DNA of 42,721 bases. It comes from Chitinophagales bacterium (lineage in GTDB: Bacteria; Bacteroidota; Bacteroidia; Chitinophagales; Chitinophagaceae). Positions 25,301-33,300 of this stretch are shown here, in pieces. Under the pieces are notes generated by a model. It worked only from the letters and a program-made list of their open reading frames with translations, was not told the origin of the DNA and searched no databases. Both the position numbers and the translations under genes were made by a program. Position 1 is the stretch's first letter. Each line of letters starts with the position of its first letter. The stretch spans positions 1-42,721 of the forward strand of contig JAAFIK010000040.1 in assembly GCA_013298665.1 (NCBI GenBank). The letters run 5' to 3'.

Positions 25301-25403
25301 GCGTCAGAAATACCAGCGACATGGCCAGGAGCAATAGATTTTTGCCCGGGTAATCGTTCCAGATGCCATTGCTGTGTTTATTCATGTACGTTCGGTCAGT
25401 CAT
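22362..25403 (-). CDS. GT-C-like polytopic membrane glycosyltransferase with large C-terminal domain
   Basis: The N-terminal ~590 residues of this 1013-aa protein hold about a dozen transmembrane helices arranged as in GT-C enzymes and the PTPS-related membrane family. The first helix (23-43) is followed by an acidic loop with D48 in PGTYDAFVHIFF and by WYTGFLSTSYPPLVHQ, matching the catalytic first periplasmic loop of polyprenyl-phosphate-sugar-dependent transferases. After a late helix (about 570-590) and another (about 620-640), a soluble region of some 370 residues contains an NTF2-like segment (ETAVLNYYNHLDFQRFERA to DHRWYILPPSF) and beta-rich sequence. It starts 2 nt after manC's stop and overlaps the lipoprotein gene. 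Sugar and acceptor are unknown. Confidence 0.75.
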   Translation of the reverse strand: MTDRTYMNKHSNGIWNDYPGKNLLLLAMSLVFLTHGVILYFTLPGTYDAFVHIFFADHYSRFWFEPWEYRWYTGFLSTSYPPLVHQAIALISKVFPLKIAFCIYAISILQVLVIGVYRFTKIFFDKSTAGVAAVLTVILSSIAETLHVYGQMPTLTGLAFLLNALPFLYQYLVKNKTIYLVMTLVFLAVVICSHHVTAIFGMIFFIAPVVFMALTDGLPRAPAPKNIVQFGLLLIKRVFKKYRQFFLLGILVLILAIGLIFPYWYWSKTDPITQVSIPHGSRDNFFRKPSSGLIFYIIPLTLIFALLPAITYAITRQKRFIGWAVSFALCLLLGSGGTTPLPKMMLGANAFNILTLDRFGFWASIIAIPFMAKFIHSFLSGPVKRFWHDNFGASSHFILSALTGFSYLLFIVFIFHLGSFRPLQPKEIEIQPITNFLNRDDHMRWRFLTLGFGDQMAWLSANSLAASVDGNYHSARRLPELTTRPVERLENAKFSGDEGLASLNNFLSGAEKYSLKYVFSNDRYYDPLLYYNGWNRTILLENGIMVWEKGNISTIKPVEPKKLSPLLKKAWGIIPVSSLCLAVILTLFYLMRYKQKDYFETVPQTSHYYPKAVVYSSALLPLLLSSGFILKQVYELLLVKEQKNPETAVLNYYNHLDFQRFERAHQFFKPDPVYTLDQYLLEKSVSDGGLLPSYAKLDSIAVNPIPKSTDTAWVEVYTRWRTSLGQMEKTDSLQLVQQDHRWYILPPSFTPEIPDEQMRSYSYVLFKKQGKRVISSFPTVKDDRVKKPFAAFGQVNFIRHEQENFITGEILNADDVPVNIAIRVVVHYRKGIDQTYYPGTAMQYNLSPKASSFFQVQLDSTQRMDHLQIKSVDVYAETDVSERGYIHGGTPGYSVQTGKDNGVLIDVKMYNELTTEINIPGILVAEKDPAGQIWQTQLLIHNTALRSGLNISFQKKFKKIQDKAQMLRTFPITTFINGQTRQILPLQQDQTALANKGIAILPHCFMSQEIYLQ

Positions 25404-25405
25404 AT

Positions 25406-26488
25406 TTAAAGGTACATTTTACCTTTTACTTGTTTGACTGTTGTTACATATTCTTTTATCTGTTGCTCATTTTCCTTTTTACAGATGAGTAATGCATCGG
25501 GAGTGTTGATCACGATGAGATTGTCTACGCCGCCCACCAATACCAGTTTCTGATCGTTCGAATGGACGATACATCCCTTTGATTCGATCAGTAAAGTATT
25601 GTCGCCGGAGATAGCGTTTTGGGAGGGATCTTTGTCTGCATTTTCCCATGCGCTGTTCCAGGTACCCAGATCGCTCCACCTGAAATCGGAGGGTATTACG
25701 AATACATTTTTTGCTTTCTCCATGATGGCATAGTCGATAGATACCGACTCGCAATGGTCATAAATATGCTTTACCGCAGCCTTCTCGTTTTCTGTATTAA
25801 ATTCTGCAGTGCCGGCATCAAAGATTTCAAACATTTCAGGTTTGTAAAGCCTGAACGCTTCAAGGATATCGCTTGCCTTCCAGATAAAGATACCCGCATT
25901 CCACAGGTAGGCCGAACTTTTAAAAAAGGCGGTGGCTGAAGCAATATCCGGTTTTTCTGTAAACCGCTTTACGCGCGACAGACCTCTCCGGGAGATGTCT
26001 TCTTCTATTTGGATATACCCATAGCCGGTATTGGCATATGTAGGTTTGATGCCGAGGGTAACAAAGGCGCTGTTCTTTTCGGTATAGGCCAGTGCTTGTT
26101 TACAAATGTGCTGAAACTGTTCTGTGTCTTCGATCATATGATCGCTGGGCGCAATAACGAGGTTTGCATCAGGATTCATTTTTTTGAGCTTCAGCGATAT
26201 ATAAGCGATGCAGGGGGCCGTATTTTTCCGCTCCGGCTCGCCAATAATATTTGCTGCCGGAAGCAAAGGCAATTGTCTCTCTACGATCGGGATGTATTCT
26301 TCCGAAGTGACCACATAGATATTCTCGTTGGGAATAAAAGCGAGGTAACGCTCGTAGGTGGATTGTAAGAGGGTTTTCCCGGTATTCAGGATATCCAGGA
26401 ATTGTTTGGGGTAGGTAGCCCTGCTCATGGGCCAGAAGCGACTGCCGATACCGCCTGCCATAATGGCTACATAATTATTCTTGTTCAT
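25406..26488 (-). CDS. manC: mannose-1-phosphate guanylyltransferase
   Basis: This 360-aa cytosolic enzyme makes GDP-mannose from mannose-1-phosphate and GTP. The nucleotidyltransferase signature MAGGIGSRFWPMSRATYPKQFL is split over residues 10-31, and the family motifs APSDHMI, FTEKPD, WNAGIFIWKAS and SDFRWSDLGTWNS are all visible. It lacks the C-terminal phosphomannose isomerase domain of bifunctional enzymes. A separate isomerase-type cupin is encoded at 33744, in the operon I infer to be co-regulated. The gene follows the GT2 gene by 42 nt and precedes the GT-C-like gene by 2 nt. Confidence 0.95.
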   Translation of the reverse strand: MNKNNYVAIMAGGIGSRFWPMSRATYPKQFLDILNTGKTLLQSTYERYLAFIPNENIYVVTSEEYIPIVERQLPLLPAANIIGEPERKNTAPCIAYISLKLKKMNPDANLVIAPSDHMIEDTEQFQHICKQALAYTEKNSAFVTLGIKPTYANTGYGYIQIEEDISRRGLSRVKRFTEKPDIASATAFFKSSAYLWNAGIFIWKASDILEAFRLYKPEMFEIFDAGTAEFNTENEKAAVKHIYDHCESVSIDYAIMEKAKNVFVIPSDFRWSDLGTWNSAWENADKDPSQNAISGDNTLLIESKGCIVHSNDQKLVLVGGVDNLIVINTPDALLICKKENEQQIKEYVTTVKQVKGKMYL

Positions 26489-26530
26489 AGTATGATGATT
26501 ATCGGGGGGTGTAAATATTGTTTTGATGGA

Positions 26531-27460
26531 TTATTTTTTTGCTGCGGACATGCTGTTTTGGGGATCAAATAAGGAATACCCGGATCTGGTATGGAAGGTT
26601 TTGGCAATGTGATAGCGGTAGTACAGCCGCATCAATTGCGCAGGTATTTTTATGGAGTGTTTCAGTTTAAGTCTCGAATCTCCTACTTCGGTCCAGTGCA
26701 TCAATGGAAACTCCAGTACCCCTTTCTGCAATGAAGATTTACCAAACTTCCGCTGCAGACGGAGAAATATTTCAACGTCAAACAACCAGGGGGTCATAAA
26801 TGCCTGGTTAAACAGGAATGGAACAAGGCTGCGGTGAAAAATTTTTGCACCGCACTGGGTATCCTGGAAAGAGGTCTTCAAAATAACCCGGATGAATTTT
26901 TTGACGATGCTGCTGAAAACAGACCGGTTGTCATCGCGTTTGATATTGGCACCCAGGCGCTGAATACGGCTGCCGACAATAGCGCCAAACTGGGGATACT
27001 GTTCCTTGTATTTTGCCATCTGCAGCCATTCTTCAGGAGTTGTTGCCAGGTCTGCATCTAAAAAACCCAGCAATTCAACATCAAAATGCTGGTGCATGTA
27101 GAGCATGCCTTGCCTGACTGCTTCCGATTTGCCCCCATTTTGTGGCATCGAATAAACGCTGATGTTTTCCGGACTTTCGCTTTGGATACCCCTTAGTACG
27201 GCCAATGTCCGGTCTTTACTGCCATCATTTACAAAACAGAGCAGGGTTTCAGGATTCTTTAACGCGAAAGCCAGAAACCGGACATATGGAAAACGCTGCT
27301 CTTCATTGTAACAGGGCACAATGATGGCGTATTTTGCAGCAGGACGTGCGAGGCGATCTTCCGCTCCGGGAGCTGCTGTCGCATTTGTGCGGTTTAACAG
27401 ATCGACATTCAGATCTGTCTTTTGGGTGCTGTTGTGCTGAAGCATTGGTTCTTTTTTCAT
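26531..27460 (-). CDS. GT2 polyprenyl-phosphate glycosyltransferase (DPG/DPM synthase-like)
   Basis: This 309-aa GT-A-fold enzyme opens with a 45-residue low-complexity tail and then YAIIVPCYNEEQRFP, the ALG5/DPG-synthase version of the GT2 start. It carries CFVNDGSKDRT, the DxD-type DADLATTPEEW, GSRIQRLGANIKRDDNRSV, and TSFQDTQCGAKIFHRSL with the DTQCGxK motif of dolichyl-phosphate sugar synthases. No C-terminal transmembrane pair is present, unlike GtrB of phages. It probably transfers glucose or mannose to polyprenyl phosphate. As first gene of an operon with manC, mannose from GDP-mannose is the attractive donor, but this is inference. Confidence 0.9.
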   Translation of the reverse strand: MKKEPMLQHNSTQKTDLNVDLLNRTNATAAPGAEDRLARPAAKYAIIVPCYNEEQRFPYVRFLAFALKNPETLLCFVNDGSKDRTLAVLRGIQSESPENISVYSMPQNGGKSEAVRQGMLYMHQHFDVELLGFLDADLATTPEEWLQMAKYKEQYPQFGAIVGSRIQRLGANIKRDDNRSVFSSIVKKFIRVILKTSFQDTQCGAKIFHRSLVPFLFNQAFMTPWLFDVEIFLRLQRKFGKSSLQKGVLEFPLMHWTEVGDSRLKLKHSIKIPAQLMRLYYRYHIAKTFHTRSGYSLFDPQNSMSAAKK

Positions 27461-27532
27461 TGTATTATTTTTAAACGGGTTATTGCTGTTTGGTTATTTT
27501 AATCGTTCCTGCATTGCTGTGCCAACCTGTTT

Positions 27533-27615
27533 TCAAAGCATATGCCAATACCTAATTGCTTAATAATCAAGCATGTAAACAATAGGCATTCTTATATGCA
27601 TTCTATTATCTGGAA
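27533..27615 (-). promoter_or_regulatory. activator site plus sigma-54-like promoter of the GT operon
   Basis: On the minus strand TTCCAGATAATAGAA (27615-27601) matches the REC-operon site at 12 of 15 positions. After 53 nt follows TTGGCATATGCTTTGA (27548-27533), with TGGCA at -24 and TTG at -12. It departs from the sigma-54 consensus mainly at the final base (GA instead of GC). The predicted start of transcription is about 60 nt before the GT2 start codon. Confidence 0.55.
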
Positions 27616-27623
27616 ATTTTCCA
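27611..27623. promoter_or_regulatory. TGGAA-N3-TTCCA inverted repeat upstream of the sigma-54 regulator gene
   Basis: TGGAAATTTTCCA is a perfect inverted repeat that shares its left half with the activator site above. The same TGGAA-N3-TTCCA arrangement recurs at 29078-29090 before the FIST gene and at 15523-15535 in the first unit of the repeat array. It could be an autoregulatory site in the 246-bp divergent region. Confidence 0.45.
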
Positions 27624-27655
27624 TTATTTGTATTAATTTCATCCCCTGTCAGTAT

Positions 27656-27686
27656 GTTGACCAGATACTATGTAATAAAACCTTTG
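27656..27686 (+). promoter_or_regulatory. possible housekeeping promoter of the sigma-54 regulator gene
   Basis: GTTG (27656-27659), 19 nt, then AACCTTTG (27679-27686) resembles the Bacteroidota housekeeping promoter TTTG-N19/21-TAnnTTTG with one mismatch in each element. The start codon follows 20 nt later. Confidence 0.4.
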
Positions 27687-27706
27687 GTGTTTAACTTATA
27701 AAAACT

Positions 27707-29059
27707 ATGCAACCAGTAGTCTATAGTATATTTATCGTGGAAGACGATCCATGGTATGGTGAAATACTCCAATACCACCTTGGTTTAAACCCCGATTATA
27801 AGGTTACCCGTTTTGAGACTGCGAAAGACTGCCTGGCCAGTCTTCACCTGCAGCCAGACCTGATTACCATTGATTTCTCCCTGCCTGATATGACCGGTGA
27901 TAAGTTGTACGAAAAGATAAGACTGGTGAACGCGAGTGTTCCGGTGATCATCGTCAGTTCGCAGGAGGATATTGCGGTTGCGGTACGCCTGCTTAAAATG
28001 GGGGTTAACGATTATCTTGTCAAAGATGAGGCCACCAGGGATTTACTCTGGAACAGTATTATCCGGATACGTGAGAACCAGGATCTGAAGAAGGAGGTGG
28101 AATATTTGCGGGAAGAACTTGGCGGAAAGTTTTCTTTCAGCAAGACCATCATCGGCCAGAGTGATACACTGAAAAAGGTTTTTGCTATGATGGAAAAGGC
28201 CGGTAAGACCAATATTAATGTGTCGATTAGCGGTGAAACGGGAACAGGAAAGGAAGTGGTGGCCAAAGCCATTCACTATAACAGTGACCGGAAACGAAAA
28301 AATTTCATAGCCGTTAATATGGCAGCCATCCCGAAGGATCTTATCGAAAGTGTTTTGTTCGGACATGAAAAGGGGGCATTTACCGGGGCGGTGACGCGTA
28401 ATACCGGAAAGTTTGAAGAAGCCAGCGGAGGCACCATTTTTCTGGATGAGATTGCGGAAATGGACCTGAACCTCCAGAGTAAACTGCTCAGGGTACTACA
28501 GGAAAGGGAAGTGGTAAGGGTAGGGGGCAATGAAACGGTGAAACTTGATATACGCCTGATGGTAGCCACACACAAAAACCTTGCGGAAGAAGTAAAGAAG
28601 GGTAATTTCCGTGAGGATCTTTATTTCCGTATTATGGGTTTGCCGATATTACTCCCCCCTTTGCGCGAGCGGGGGAATGATATTTTACTCCTGGCCAGGC
28701 ATTTTCTGGACGCATTTACAAAGGAAAACAAGCTGGGAGTGATTCAATTTACCCGGGAAGCAAAAGATAAATTGCTGAAGTATACTTTTCCCGGTAATGT
28801 AAGGGAGTTAAAAGCCATCATCGATCTTGCGGCAGTGATGTGTGAAAACAATGAGATAGATGCAACGGATATCAATTATATGTCAACCAGAAAGGATGAT
28901 GAGCGTTTCGTGGGCGGCAGGAAGACCCTAAGGCAACACACTTGTGAAATCGTTAAATATTACCTGCATAAAAACAATGGAGATGTTATCGCCACCGCGG
29001 ATGAACTGGACATTGGGAAAAGCACTATCTATAAGATGATACAGGCGGGTGAATTGTAG
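27707..29059 (+). CDS. NtrC-family sigma-54-dependent response regulator
   Basis: This 450-aa activator has three domains. The REC domain (1-120) has phosphoacceptor D56 (ITIDFSLPDM), S84/S85 and K106. The AAA+ sigma-54 interaction domain (about 145-375) has Walker A GETGTGKE (176-183), the sigma-54-contacting GAFTGA loop (223-228) and Walker B GGTIFLDEIAEM (241-252). The C-terminal Fis-type helix-turn-helix lies at about 410-450 (VIATADELDIGKSTIYKMI). It should drive RNA polymerase-sigma-54 promoters by binding upstream sites when phosphorylated. Three candidate sites of one type (TTCCA-N5-TGGAA) occur nearby. The likely kinase is encoded two genes downstream. Confidence 0.96.
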   Translation: MQPVVYSIFIVEDDPWYGEILQYHLGLNPDYKVTRFETAKDCLASLHLQPDLITIDFSLPDMTGDKLYEKIRLVNASVPVIIVSSQEDIAVAVRLLKMGVNDYLVKDEATRDLLWNSIIRIRENQDLKKEVEYLREELGGKFSFSKTIIGQSDTLKKVFAMMEKAGKTNINVSISGETGTGKEVVAKAIHYNSDRKRKNFIAVNMAAIPKDLIESVLFGHEKGAFTGAVTRNTGKFEEASGGTIFLDEIAEMDLNLQSKLLRVLQEREVVRVGGNETVKLDIRLMVATHKNLAEEVKKGNFREDLYFRIMGLPILLPPLRERGNDILLLARHFLDAFTKENKLGVIQFTREAKDKLLKYTFPGNVRELKAIIDLAAVMCENNEIDATDINYMSTRKDDERFVGGRKTLRQHTCEIVKYYLHKNNGDVIATADELDIGKSTIYKMIQAGEL

Positions 29060-29067
29060 CCCAACTG

Positions 29068-29181
29068 TTCCATAAAGTGGAAAAATTCCATAAAGTAGAT
29101 TATATGAAATGAATATTCAATCTGTAAAACGCTTGAAGTCAGCTCCCGATGATGCATATTTGTTTTGGCATGTTTTTGACA
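29068..29181 (+). promoter_or_regulatory. activator site plus sigma-54-like promoter of the FIST operon
   Basis: TTCCATAAAGTGGAA (29068-29082) has the TTCCA-N5-TGGAA form, and a decayed second copy TTCCATAAAGTAGAT follows at 29086-29100. Downstream by 83 nt from the first copy is TTGGCATGTTTTTGAC (29165-29180). It aligns well with the REC-operon element (TTGGC[CA]TG core) but ends AC rather than GC. The FIST start codon lies 40 nt further on. Confidence 0.5.
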
Positions 29182-29220
29182 GTATTCATACCTATTAACA
29201 GTGCATTATTAAACTATTGT

Positions 29221-30360
29221 ATGAATACTTCTCTTTTTCAATTGAACGGGAATACCTGGTCGGTACATCCGGTGAGTCAATCCATGGCAGCAAAGGAAGC
29301 CACACTTGTACTCTGTTTTGCCTCCAAAGCCATACTGCAGGCTGACGATATTTATGAAACGGTTAAAACGAAATTTCCGAATGCGAGTATCGCGATGTGC
29401 AGTACAGCAGGAGAGATTTTTTACAATAGTGTTCAGGATGATACGCTGGTAGCTGTTGCACTTAGTTTTGCTGCTACCCGTATCAAAACGGCTGCTGTAA
29501 ACATCAATACATTCAGCAACAGTTATGCCGCTGCAGAAGCATTGTCCGGGTTGCTTTATGCAGACGATCTTACCTATATGATGGTATTGTCTGACGGTAG
29601 TTTGGTGAATGGTAGTGAGCTTGTTAAGGGATTGAGTGCGGGGGCCAAAAAGATATTGGTAACCGGGGGGCTGGCGGGCGATGCCGCAGATTTTGTATCC
29701 ACCCTTGTGGGGCTTGATGCACCACCTGCGGAGGGCAATATTGTGGCGATTGGCTTTTATGGGGAGAAATTGGTGGTTACCCACGGTTCGCAAGGTGGGT
29801 GGGACAGGTTTGGTCTTGAGAAGGAGATTACCAGATCGGAAGGCAATGTATTGTTCGAGATAGAAAATGAGAATGCACTGGATTTGTATAAGAAATACCT
29901 GGGGGCAGATGCGGAGAACCTGCCCGCTTCTGCTTTACTGTTCCCCCTTTCGCTGACCATTCCCGGCGCTGAGATGCCGGTGGTACGTACCATATTGTCT
30001 ATCGATGAACAAAATAAGACAATGACTTTTGCCGGTGATGTGCCTGAAGCTTCCCAGGTAAGGTTTATGAAAGCCAATTTTGATAAGCTTACTGCAGCAG
30101 CGGCAACGGCTGCCCAGCAAACTTTTTTGCCTGCAGACCGGAAACCGGACTTTGCCTTGCTGGTGAGTTGCGTTGGCCGGAAACTCATACTGGGGCCGCG
30201 TATTGATGAAGAGGTGGAAGCGGTAAGCGAAACCCTGGGTACCGGGGTACCACTGGCCGGCTTTTATTCGTATGGAGAGATCTCGCCATTTAACGAAGGC
30301 GGCAGTTGCCAACTGCACAACCAAACCATGACAATCACCTCGTTTTATGAACTACCATAA
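29221..30360 (+). CDS. FIST-domain sensory protein
   Basis: The 379-aa product has a FIST N domain (about 20-210, with VLCFASKAIL, SIAMCSTAGEI and KKILVTGGLAGDAADF) and a FIST C domain (about 220-370, with SALLFPLSLTIPGAEMPVVRTI and GVPLAGFYSYGEISPF). FIST domains are proposed extracytoplasmic-type sensory modules for small ligands such as amino acids and are often linked to signalling proteins. I chose ATG 29221 (MNTSLFQLNG) because the upstream in-frame start at 29149 would add sequence over the promoter. No signal peptide is visible, so the protein is probably cytosolic. Its last 14 nt overlap the histidine kinase start, implying coupled translation and a shared pathway. Confidence 0.9.
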   Translation: MNTSLFQLNGNTWSVHPVSQSMAAKEATLVLCFASKAILQADDIYETVKTKFPNASIAMCSTAGEIFYNSVQDDTLVAVALSFAATRIKTAAVNINTFSNSYAAAEALSGLLYADDLTYMMVLSDGSLVNGSELVKGLSAGAKKILVTGGLAGDAADFVSTLVGLDAPPAEGNIVAIGFYGEKLVVTHGSQGGWDRFGLEKEITRSEGNVLFEIENENALDLYKKYLGADAENLPASALLFPLSLTIPGAEMPVVRTILSIDEQNKTMTFAGDVPEASQVRFMKANFDKLTAAAATAAQQTFLPADRKPDFALLVSCVGRKLILGPRIDEEVEAVSETLGTGVPLAGFYSYGEISPFNEGGSCQLHNQTMTITSFYELP

Positions 30361-33300
30361 ACTTCTTTCCAAACAAATTGCGAAACACTTACCCGAACAC
30401 CTGCAGGGGCATCCGGATACGGCAAAGTTTTTAGCAGTGATCAGTGACGCTTACAAGGCCTGGGAGCGCGACAAAGAGTTGGCTGAACGCGCATTTACGA
30501 TCAGTGAGGAGGAGTATGTTGCCCTCAATAATAAGCTCAAGCATGAAGTGGAGATCAAACGGCTGTCTGTTGAAAAGCTGAAGGAAGCGGTTGGCGTTAT
30601 TGCAGGGATGGACAGACAAAATGATTCAGACGACCTGTTGGTCATTACGCGCTACCTCAAGCAGGAAATCAGTAAAAGAAAAAGTGCAGAAGAGGTATTT
30701 ACTTCTTTGATTGCCAATATGGAGAGCGGTGTCCTGCTTGAAGACGAGAGCCGGAAAATTGTATTTGCGAACCAGTTGTTTTGTGATTTATTCCATATAC
30801 CCGTATCGCCGGATGCCTTGCGGGGGCTTGATTGTACCCAAAGTGCGGAACAAAACAAGCATTTTTTCAGGAACCCTGATTTGTTTATCAACGGCGTTGA
30901 AACTCTGCTGAAACAAAGGCGATTGGTAACCGGTGAAATCCTTGCATTGGCGAATGGAGGTATGCTGCAACGTGATTACATTCCGATTTTTATCGACAGT
31001 AAATACAAGGGACATCTTTGGAGTTATACCGATATTACTGAAAAGAAAAAAAGCCAGGATGCACTGATACAAAGTGAGTTGAATAACCGGCTGATCATGA
31101 ATGCGGCATTGGATGCCATTATTACTATTGATAAGGCCGGGTTGATTACTTTCTGGAACCCCCAGGCAGAAAAAGTCTTTGGCTGGAAGGCGAATGAAGT
31201 ACTGGGCCGGAAATTATCGGAGACGATTATTCCGGCTGCGTACAGGGCTGCACATGAACATGGACTTAAGCACTATAATAAAACCGGTATTGGCCCTGCC
31301 CTGGGTAAGCCCATGGAGTTGCCCGCCATGCGCCGGGGGGGCACGGAGTTTCTGATTGAACTGTATATCATTCCGGTAAAGCAGGGGAACGGTGAATTTT
31401 TCTGTTCATTTATGCGGGATATTTCTGAAAGAAAAAAGAATGAACAGGAACTGGAACGCTTATCCAGACTGGCGAGTGCAAATGAGAATGGGGTGTTGTT
31501 TACCCGGCCGGATGGTAAAATCAGTTGGGCAAATGATGGATTTTACAAGCTTACCGGGTTTACTGCTGATGAAGTGATTGGTAAAACACCCATTGAACGC
31601 TGCAAAGGTCCCTTAACGGATTACAATACTTTACTGGAAGTGGTTGCTGCTTTTGCAAAAGGAGTTGCATTTAATTGTGAAATCATCTATTACCGCAAAG
31701 ATGGTACATGGTTCTGGGGACGCTCAACAAGCCAGCCCATCAAAAATACCAACGGAGAGATTACGGAGTATTTCGGAATTATAGAAGACATCTCTGCAGA
31801 AAAGGCTGTACAGCGGAAACTGCGGGAGTATGAACAACGGCTCAAGATTGCATTGACCAATGTAGGGGATAATTACTGGGAGCATAATTTCCGGACGGGC
31901 AAGACCTATTTTTCCAATCCATCCAATAATTTACTTGGCTTTGAAGTTGATGATGCCACCAATGCGGCAGCATTATGGTGGGAAAGGATCCATCCTGACG
32001 ACAGGGCAATGCTGCAGCATAATGACGACAACTATAAAGCAGGGTTAATCAATCACCATACCAGCGAATACCGGATGATACATAAAGACGGCACCATTCG
32101 CTGGGTGCTCGACAGGGCGGTGGTGACTGAGCTGGATGATGATAAGAAGCCGCTGCGGGTTATCGGCACGCATATCGATATCACGAAGCAAAAAACACTT
32201 GAGGCAGAATTGATCAAAGCGAAAAATGCTGCAGAAGATTCCACGCGTGCCAAAGAGATGTTCCTGGCCAACATGAGTCATGAAATAAGGACGCCGATGA
32301 ATGCCATTATGGGTATGGCCAACCAACTGAATAAGACTCCGCTTAATGCTGATCAGCAGTTTTACCTGAGCACCATTCAATCGGCAACAGACAACCTGCT
32401 GATTATTATTAATGATATCCTGGATCTTTCAAAAATAGAAGCAGGTCACCTCACACTTGAGAAAATCGGGTTTGAACCAAGGGTGGTTATCGACCGGGCG
32501 ATGCAGGTAATGATGCACAAAGCAGAAGAAAAGGGATTGGTGTTTACCAATTCATTCTACGATAGTAAAGTGTCGCCTGTTTTGATTGGTGATCCTTACC
32601 GTCTTAATCAGATCTTACTCAATTTTATTTCTAATGCCATCAAGTTTACCGAGAAAGGGAGTGTTGATATCCGCTGCCGCGTAATGATGGATGAGGATAC
32701 CCGCCAATCGGTTGAAGTGACCATCAGTGATACCGGTGTTGGTATGGAGCAGGCATTTGTCAGGAATCTTTTTAAAAAGTTTCAGCAGGAGGACGAATCG
32801 GTGACCAGGCGATTTGGTGGTACGGGGTTGGGGATGAGTATTTGTAAAGACCTGGTGGAGTTGATGGAGGGAACGATTGCGGTAAGCAGCGAAAAAGGAA
32901 CAGGTACATCCTTCTCATTTGCGATTCCGTTTAAAAAGGGTACGGAAGCAGACCTGCCGGTAAAAATTTCCGGTGAGGTCAACACCAGTATACTTGCGGG
33001 AAAATCTGTACTGATTGCTGATGACAATGAAATGAACCGGTTGGTGGCTTCAACCATACTAAAGCATTTTGGCGCAACTATAGAAGAAGCGCAGAACGGA
33101 TTGGAGGCCATTGATCTGCTCCGGAAGCTGTCTGTTGATATAGTGCTGATGGATGTGCAGATGCCGGTTATGGATGGGCTGCGGGCAACAAAAGAAATAA
33201 GGTCAACATTGAAAAGCCTTGTGCCGGTGATTGCGCTTACGGCCTTCGCAGTTAAGGGAGATAGTGAAAAATTTATCGGAGCGGGTATGAACGATTACCT

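Noticed and set aside
27501..27530. Minus-strand GGCACAGCAATGCAGG as a sigma-54 promoter of the GT2 operon
   Set aside because: GG-to-GC spacing is 9 rather than 10 nt; the site at 27533-27548 has better spacing and the matching 53-nt distance to the activator site.
27680..27699. Sigma-54 promoter for the regulator gene itself (TTTGGTGTTTAACTTA)
   Set aside because: Has GG but no GC or TTG at the required distance; a housekeeping-type promoter fits the region better.
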